Assembly: GCF_031877795.1 (NCBI RefSeq)
Contig: NW_027436638.1
Coordinates: forward strand, 620,001-684,000
Direction of reading: 5' to 3'
Source: Strix aluco
Lineage: Eukaryota > Chordata > Aves > Strigiformes > Strigidae
DNA: 64,000 nt
Part shown: piece after piece, positions 57,223 to 64,000 of the stretch
How positions within the stretch are numbered: position 1 is the first letter of the stretch
Layout: the number at the start of each line of letters is the position of its first letter
Translations under genes and position numbers: made by a program
Notes under the pieces: model-generated
Told to the model about the DNA's origin: nothing
Database searches by the model: none
What the model saw: only the letters and a program-made list of their open reading frames with translations

Positions 57223-57576
57223 TTAAGGCTCCGATGAATTGACAGAAGAACGTAATGGCAGTTTACATGATTGACATTTACAGGGACAAAAAAGGAGAAT
57301 TAGCATAACAATTAGGATAGTGATTAAGAAAGCAAAGACTACAACATGAATTAAAATCAAATCTGACACATCTTCCATCTTTGCCCGTGGTTTTAACCAA
57401 AATACCACAAAATGTTTGAGTTTCTGGCCGTCCACGCTGTCCGCTGCAGTTGGGATCAGCATGCGCAGCAGGAAAAAAAAATCCCTTTCCTCGCCCCCTT
57501 TTCCTAATGCGCATGCGTCATTAGGGTCTAGAAACTTCTTTTCCAAACTTAAAGGTAAATAAACAACACTATCCAT
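57223..57576 (-). CDS. Small membrane-protein-like ORF B, unit 2
   Basis: Identical in translation to the frame at 40599-40952. Confidence 0.35.
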   Translation of the reverse strand: MDSVVYLPLSLEKKFLDPNDACALGKGGEERDFFFLLRMLIPTAADSVDGQKLKHFVVFWLKPRAKMEDVSDLILIHVVVFAFLITILIVMLILLFCPCKCQSCKLPLRSSVNSSEP

Positions 57577-57658
57577 AACAACATTAACAACATTCTAAAT
57601 AAACATATAAAAAGATAACAGTAACACTATTGACTAACAGGATTTTAACTAAACAAAG

Positions 57659-58033
57659 TTAAAGCTGTGTCTCAGCCAGGGCCGAGAAATGTGCTCTCGG
57701 TTCTATCTCAACCCGGACTGAGGAATGCGGTCTTGGTTCCATTTCAAACTGGACGGAGGAATGAGCTCTCGGCTCTGTCTCAAACCGGACCGAGGAATGT
57801 GCCCTTGGTCCCGTCTTAGGGCGGACCGAGGAATGTGCTCTCGGTCCTTGGCGGGGAGGGGAAGGAGGTGGTTGTTTACATGAAACAGCACAACTACAAG
57901 ACAGTTTACATGGACACTTACCGGACAAAAACATACAAAACGCAAGAGTAAATACAGCAATAGCCAACAAAGTAAGAGCCAGAAAATCAAGTATTAAAAG
58001 GGCATACATTCTGATTCTTATCACAAACTGCAA
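57659..58033 (-). CDS. Small membrane-protein-like ORF A, unit 2
   Basis: Identical in translation to the frame at 41035-41409. Confidence 0.35.
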   Translation of the reverse strand: MQFVIRIRMYALLILDFLALTLLAIAVFTLAFCMFLSGKCPCKLSCSCAVSCKQPPPSPPRQGPRAHSSVRPKTGPRAHSSVRFETEPRAHSSVQFEMEPRPHSSVRVEIEPRAHFSALAETQL

Positions 58034-58162
58034 TGCCGGAAAATAAATGGTGGTCGGACTTGCCTGAGCCGGGGATCTGCCAAAATGGACGCCCCCAGCC
58101 CAGAACGCATGTGCGGTTTAGGCCTAAAAACGTCTATCCTAAGCTTAAAATTTAAATGATTG

Positions 58163-61100
58163 ATTCATTTCTTGCAGAGATCGCATCTAGTTCTATTGCT
58201 TGCAGGGAAACTCGAAAGAGAGGAATGGATACTGATAATTGCTGAAACACCTCAATTCTGTGTGAGAGCTGGGAGAAATGTTCATATCCATTGGCTTTGT
58301 AGTAAGACCTTGCTGAAGTTTTTTCTCGCCTTTTTACACAATAGCATGATGTTCAGCTTCATACGGAAACTTAACATCCGTCAGAAAATAGTCAATTTGA
58401 ATTGTAAACTTGAGCCCATGGCAGGGAACCCTCAGCTGGCCAGCTTCATCTAGCTGGTCTCCTGTGCTTGAGGCGGCAGAGGCTCACCCCTTTAGCTGGC
58501 AGGGCTCTAGGGAGGGTGTGTAGGTGTGCTTGTTTTTAACCCGTTCTTGATAGGGCCCATTGTTTGAAGGGAAACAAAAAATAAATAATTCTGCTCTAAC
58601 ATAAAACACAAGTAAATTACATTGATCCTTTTAATAATTGCTCCTTTGATGGCAGCATGGCTAGGCAGTGCATCCAGACATGGATAACAGCTGTCTGGGT
58701 GGAGCTGTGCTCTTGTGGAGACCCGCTGTCTCCGGGAGCTGAGCAAGGACAAGGCTGTTTGTTCTGCTGCTGTTTGTTCACAGTCGCTATTTTCCCATAG
58801 TCTGTGTGTTCCCATAGTCCTTACACCGAAATGGGGAGAGAAAAATTGAAAGCTAAAGAAACTCTCCTGATGTTCTCTCTATGCTTGCTTCCATTCTGGG
58901 CTTCCCTTCTGATATTTGTATATTTGTGCTGTTCTTCCTGGGTAATTATGAAGGGGCAACTCACAGGGGATACATGAACTCTGTTACAGAATGGAGAAGG
59001 GGATGAGAGCTTTGAAAGATACAGCGTGACATAAACACTGTTTTGGCTTTTCCACTGTATTTATATCTTCAAATTTAGAGGAAAAAAATACTTAAAATTA
59101 ACTAAAGCCTACCACCATATTCTGAAGCAAAAATGTAATTTAGAGTAGTTGGAAAGGAGCTGTAAAAGAAGAGTACAGTCATAGCTAGATCTCATCTTCT
59201 TTTAGAGAGCTTTGTGATTTTTTGGCACCTGTACTCAGCCTGGTGCATTGTTCATGGGGCTTCTTTGTTGTAGTTGATAAAGTAGACCATAAATAATTGT
59301 TCTTTTCTGTTTGAACAGTTGCCCAGTCAGGGAATTGGCATGTGCAAGGTAAGCAAGGAAGTAATGCTGACTTTATCATAAACAAGTCTTTTTTTTTTTT
59401 AAAAAAAAAAAAACAAACAAACAAAAAAAAACCTGAAAAAGAAAAGATGAAGCATAGGAGAATGACAAGTAATGGGCTGAGAAGTTTGGAAAAGATGAGG
59501 AGCGTTACAGAACAAAGTTATTACAATTCTGTAGTTTATGTGAGTATCCTTTAGGATTTCTCGCATATCTGTGTTTGTACATGTGATTATGCATAGTCAG
59601 TCATTTTTGCCTTGATGACTGGCAAACAAATGTATGGGACAGAATCAACATCCCATACAAATATGAAAGTGCTTCCAATGACATTAAAATTGTTCTAACA
59701 CACCTATTACGTATTCTCTCAGCTACAGGTAAAACTTGAGTGAGAGAATAGAAAGCAAGAGCGAGAGAGGAACAAAAATGAACAGTGGGAAAGATGAGCG
59801 TGGTGTTCATGCAACTGCTTGTAAATAAGGCAGTTCAGGGGCTGCCTGCAGGAATATATGGCCTGGGATGGGTGTTCCAGGGTGTGGGGAAATACAGGTT
59901 TTGAGCGGCTGAATACAGAGTTTATTCTCAGGTACATCAAGTCTACTAAAATACAAACGGTTTCCAGGTGGTATAAATGTAATTTACTCTTTTTTTTTTT
60001 TCTTTATGTTTTCTTTATGCTGTGAGAAAAGAAGAAAATGGCAATTGTGCAAATAAGCCCACAGTCTGTGGGAGCTCACAATTCTTACTGTATATCTAGC
60101 AGTCACATTTATGTCTTTACTGTACTTTCACCTACCAGGTTCTTCTTAGATAATGTATATTTAGTCTTTTTCTATTAATAAATTTCATTTTAGTCTGAAA
60201 GATCTTTCTTTTGCTTGCTGTCTGCAGCAATGTAATGAAAGGGAGGTGCTCAGAGGGAAGGCTGTGAAAATTTGACATGTACTGTGTTACTGTCTTCTGA
60301 GATGATTGAAAATTGATGCAGTAGGAATTTGTTGCCAGGTAAGTTTTCCATCTTTGGAGCACTCTCTTTTCCCTGAGGAGCTCTTGGTAACCCCTTTCTG
60401 GGATGGCTCAGTCCACTCTTCGAAGAGAAGTTTCTAGGCGGTGTTCTTTGCTATTTTGTACGGGAATATTTAATTATTTCAGGTATTTAGGAAATAATAC
60501 TACTTTCTGCAAGGTTGCTTTTAATTATGCTCTCATCTGCCAAACTTCAGGAATATTTAATCCTAGTGTGAAACCAGGGACAAGCGTGAGCCCAAAAAGT
60601 CATTCTTTAATGCTTAGTGTTACATGATTTGCTGTATCACCTGAGCAAATGACCAGCACTTAAAGAGATGAAAGAGTTACACAGCTAAAATCATGCACAT
60701 CTTGAGAAATAAAAGAAGTCTGGTCATTTCAACATGGCCGTGAAAATAGTGTGCCATTTTAAGATAACTGAGATAACAGAAAACTGGGTGGGGAAAAAAA
60801 AAATGTTCAGTTACAACTGTTGGGGGGAAGTGGAGGGAAGAATGGTGGTCTTCGCATGCCTGTAAATTTGCCAGGTAGTCCCCATAAGTGCAAGTATGCT
60901 TTTTGTTAAACTCCTGGTTCCTTCCCTTGATGGATGACCAGCAGGTTCTTAATGTTTCTGGGGACTGTTGCGTAAAGTATATGGATGATGACACTGAATG
61001 CGCTCTACAGTCTGGGTAAATACAATTTGTTGCAATGATCCTAGAAAGCAGTGGGTATTGTTGAGCAGAACTTTTTGTTCATAAATCATCATCATCAGCT

Positions 61101-64000
61101 TGAGTTAGGTTTTGGTGGTTGGTGTACTGTAACTGTGTCACTTCAGTGTGATGCTGCTGAAATGCAGATTCTTGTATAAACTTGAGGCTTATGCAGGGCT
61201 TTCTAGCGGGCATGAGATCTTTCCACATGTGCCATACTGTATGAAGTGGACTCTGCTGTGTCGCTCTACATTCTCTAACCTTTCTTTTGCATGTGGTCCT
61301 CCTGGCTATGCTATGTATTTCAAGGTCACCTGCCTGAGGAGCATAGTAAGAGAAGAGCTCAGTTCTGAAGCTCAGGGCTGTGATTTTCTAGCAGCAAAAC
61401 TACAGTGATCTTGCTGCTGTGAGAATTGTCCTCGATGCGGCATCCACGTGTGCAGCAGTATCTATGAATTGTCTGCTTTTGCTTTAGGGTTTCTTTCACT
61501 GCTCATAATTTCTTGAGGCAAAAAACCAGGAAGTAAAATTAATTTTTTGAAACATAAATAATGTGATTAGGCGTTTAGATGTTTCTGTGGTGTGTGATCT
61601 GTACCCCTAGTTAGTCAAGCCTGCAGGAAGCACCTACTGGCCAAATACTTGGTTCCTAACTGTGCTGTGCAAATCTTGTTATCATGTAACGGTCTGAGGT
61701 AGAATGTCGCTTCTGAGTGAAGGTCCCTCAGAAAGGCTGGGTCTAAAGTGATAACATAGACACAGATCTGAAACTGTTACTCTGCAGCATAGTAGTTGTA
61801 CTCTCAGGTGCCTCAAATACTACATTCAACAGTAGCATGTTTCTATCATTATTTTCACCTGTAAGAAAAACAGAATGGGAAAAGCAAAAGCAGTTAAAAT
61901 GATCTAAAATATTTCCAGACTGGAAAGGTAAAATGAGACTCCCCGCCTGGGAACACCTCTTTTCAAAGACTGTTTCCCTGAGGAGAAGGTGTGGTGAGGG
62001 CTCTGCAGTTCAGGAGGGAACAGAAATGCCTTTTGGAAACTGTGTAGGATGATGGAGAAGTAGGGTTGTGTCATCACTGTGTTTTAAGAGACAAAAAATA
62101 GCTATTTAGCGATTTTGAATAGAAGTTGTTGTTCCTCTCCCCTGAGTTGGCCATGAGGAAGCATAACAAGCCTACTGCACCCTTTTTTCTTAATTTAAAG
62201 CCGTTGCAGAGCACTGCAGAGAGGCTTTGGCTCTGGAGAGCTGGAATAAAGCACATGCTAGCGAAGGTTTGCTCTAGGGCCTTGTTCGAGCCCGTTCCTG
62301 TGACTGCCCTGACCCCTAGTGACTGCAGAAACAGTTAAATAATTAACAGATTCAATTGTTTTAAAAAAGTATATATCTTTACATAACATCTTGCTTTACA
62401 AGGGAGCTTTTATCAGCAAGTGTCTTCATTAGGAGGAAATTGTCAACATCCTTCTATTTTAAGCAATCTCTAAGTTCCCAGAGAAGTTTTGCTCAGTTTT
62501 TATTTTACAACAACCAATTTCTTTCTCATTTGAGTGTTGACTTGAGATGGATTTTGCTACCTTAATTAGGAAATAGCTTCATTAAAATATCAGTGCTGCT
62601 AAGATGTTGGGAGTTGATGGTTTAAATTTAGCCATATAAATTTGTTCAGGAATGCTGGATCTCAGGCTGGAAGCTTTGCAAACTTTTAATACAATACAGG
62701 TGGTACCACTGTTAATCTGTTCGAGATCTGATATGATGCACCTACAGGAGATGTCTGATGATCTTGAGAAGTACCATCTGGAAAAACATTAGTATGTTTT
62801 AACAGGTGTAAGGTGAAAGCAACAAATCCTTTCTTTCCCTTGGGCCTTTCAATTCAGCAGCAGACGATGTATGTGCACACGTAATACCAAGGCAAGTTCA
62901 GCTCTCCTTCAGTAGCCCTCCGCCTTGGATCTTTGGCTCGTTATCTCAGGACTTATTTTCAAGTAGTGTTAGTTTCAACCAGTGTGGGGGATTTGTCATG
63001 CAGGGAGTATGTGAAAACACAGAAATACAGTCTTTAGGGCCCCGCTGCATGAATGTAGAATATCCTCAATTTTCTTTGACTCCCCTTTGGGGCCCTAATG
63101 ACAGAGACAACCAGACAGAAGATGATTAAGAAACATAGTAGGGGATGCACCCATGATCTATAAAGCACACGTATGTTTTTAATATTTTTATGGATCTTAG
63201 TGCTGTTGAGGCTGTGAAAAGGAAATGTTAGATAAGGATTTGATTACACAAAGCACCGTTCCCTGTGTGTTCCCCTGATTTCAGTCAAGAGCAGTTCACA
63301 CCTCACAGGAACTGCTAATATCTCATTGACCCATGTATTTATTGTACAGTGATGAGGTATTTCTTACTAACTATGACTTTCTGGACTGAGCAATTGATGA
63401 CTCAAGAGAACAAGATTTGTAATTTCTCTGCAGGAAGCTCCAGTGAAGAGGGAGGAGATAATGTACTGAGGTTGTGGTTCCACAACAATCCAGGACCAGC
63501 CAAGTGTCGCCCCCATGGCCGTGTCCTTCTCCTCCTGCTTTTGTCTGTCTTTCCCTTGAGCTGGGCCTCTCACTCAGCCCGATCCTGTGCTGGGCATATC
63601 GGCATGTCAAGATGCTAGAAGATTATTTTCTTTTGGCTTTGGCTTGTTGGGGTGGCTTTTTGGGGTGGGGAGGTGGGTGAAATTGCATCGGGAGGTGCTA
63701 GTTCTTTATGATCCCAGTTTGGAAAGGCACTCGGATTGTGTAAAGCATCTCTTCAGGTGCTGGTTTTCTGAGATCGCATTTAAAAGGAAAGGAGGACAGT
63801 GTAGATAATCCTACAACCATTCAGATGCTGGGAGCCCCAAGTTGTGCAGCACTGAATGGGCCTGCGACTATGGCCCAAGCACACCCTGCACCTCCCGTCC
63901 ATGGAAAAGTCACCCCGTTTTGGTCATTGGAGCTCTTACAGGACTTTCCCAAAGAAGCCAACTCTATTCCTCATTTCCACTGTCAGACAAAAAGGACGTT
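58163..64000 (+). repeat. Macrosatellite unit 3 (first 5.8 kb, cut by the window edge)
   Basis: Continues unit 2's sequence from the junction text GATTG|ATTCATTTC onward and is still within the AT-rich left part of the unit at base 64000. The array therefore extends past this window by an unknown number of copies. Confidence 0.98.

Larger units (their letters stand above)
41539..58162 (+). repeat. Macrosatellite unit 2 (16,624 bp)
   Basis: A complete head-to-tail copy. All annotated elements recur in the same order and orientation at a constant offset of 16,624 bases to unit 3. No substitution from unit 3 was noticed over the 5.8 kb the two share in this window. Confidence 0.98.
56225..58162 (-). 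mobile_element. LTR-like block with small open frames, unit 2
   Basis: Copy of 39601-41538 at an offset of 16,624 bases. All three frames are preserved without change. Confidence 0.5.

Overview
The window looks like a bird genome. It carries CR1 LINE 3' ends (for example 15795-16112 and 31089-31460), endogenous retrovirus LTRs of avian type, and TTAGGG-derived arrays. It has very little intact coding sequence. What can be recognised is one last exon resembling HDAC11, a broken multi-exon copy of the poly(A) polymerase gene PAPOLG, and scattered exon-like pieces. The mix of decayed gene fragments, satellites and recent tandem duplication suggests a heterochromatic or subtelomeric region, a microchromosome or a W chromosome. 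The sequence alone does not say which.

Layout. 1-4375: 3' end of an HDAC11-like gene on the + strand, with intron, last exon and a long AT-rich 3' UTR. 4660-5060: a diverged direct repeat. 5596-11347: a 5.75-kb C-rich minisatellite with about 1-kb higher-order periodicity. 12049-14536: five exons of a PAPOLG-like gene on the - strand with two nonsense codons and out-of-frame junctions. 15795-20060: two CR1 fragments, two LTRs on the - strand and a CpG island. 20385-23084: three phase-compatible exon-like blocks of an unidentified + strand gene.

24931 to the end: a head-to-tail tandem array with a unit of about 16.6 kb. Unit 1 is 24931-41538, unit 2 is 41539-58162, and unit 3 is 58163 to the window edge and incomplete. 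In order, each unit holds about 6 kb of AT-rich sequence with a few exon-like blocks, a CR1 fragment, a 3' retroviral remnant with its LTR, subtelomere-like tandem repeats (about 350-390 bp, then about 69 bp), and a 35-bp-arm inverted repeat. These are followed by a sudden switch of strand composition, about 4.1 kb of degenerate telomere-like repeats, and a 1.9-kb LTR-like block on the - strand with three small open frames, each with one membrane segment. Units 2 and 3 showed no difference in the stretches I compared. Unit 1 differs from unit 2 mostly in its first 4.1 kb, which suggests an exchange or gene conversion boundary near 29.0 kb.

No set of genes here works together as a pathway. The interest lies in the macrosatellite, its embedded telomere-like block and LTR-like ORF cassette, the C-rich minisatellite, and the clear traces of gene decay.
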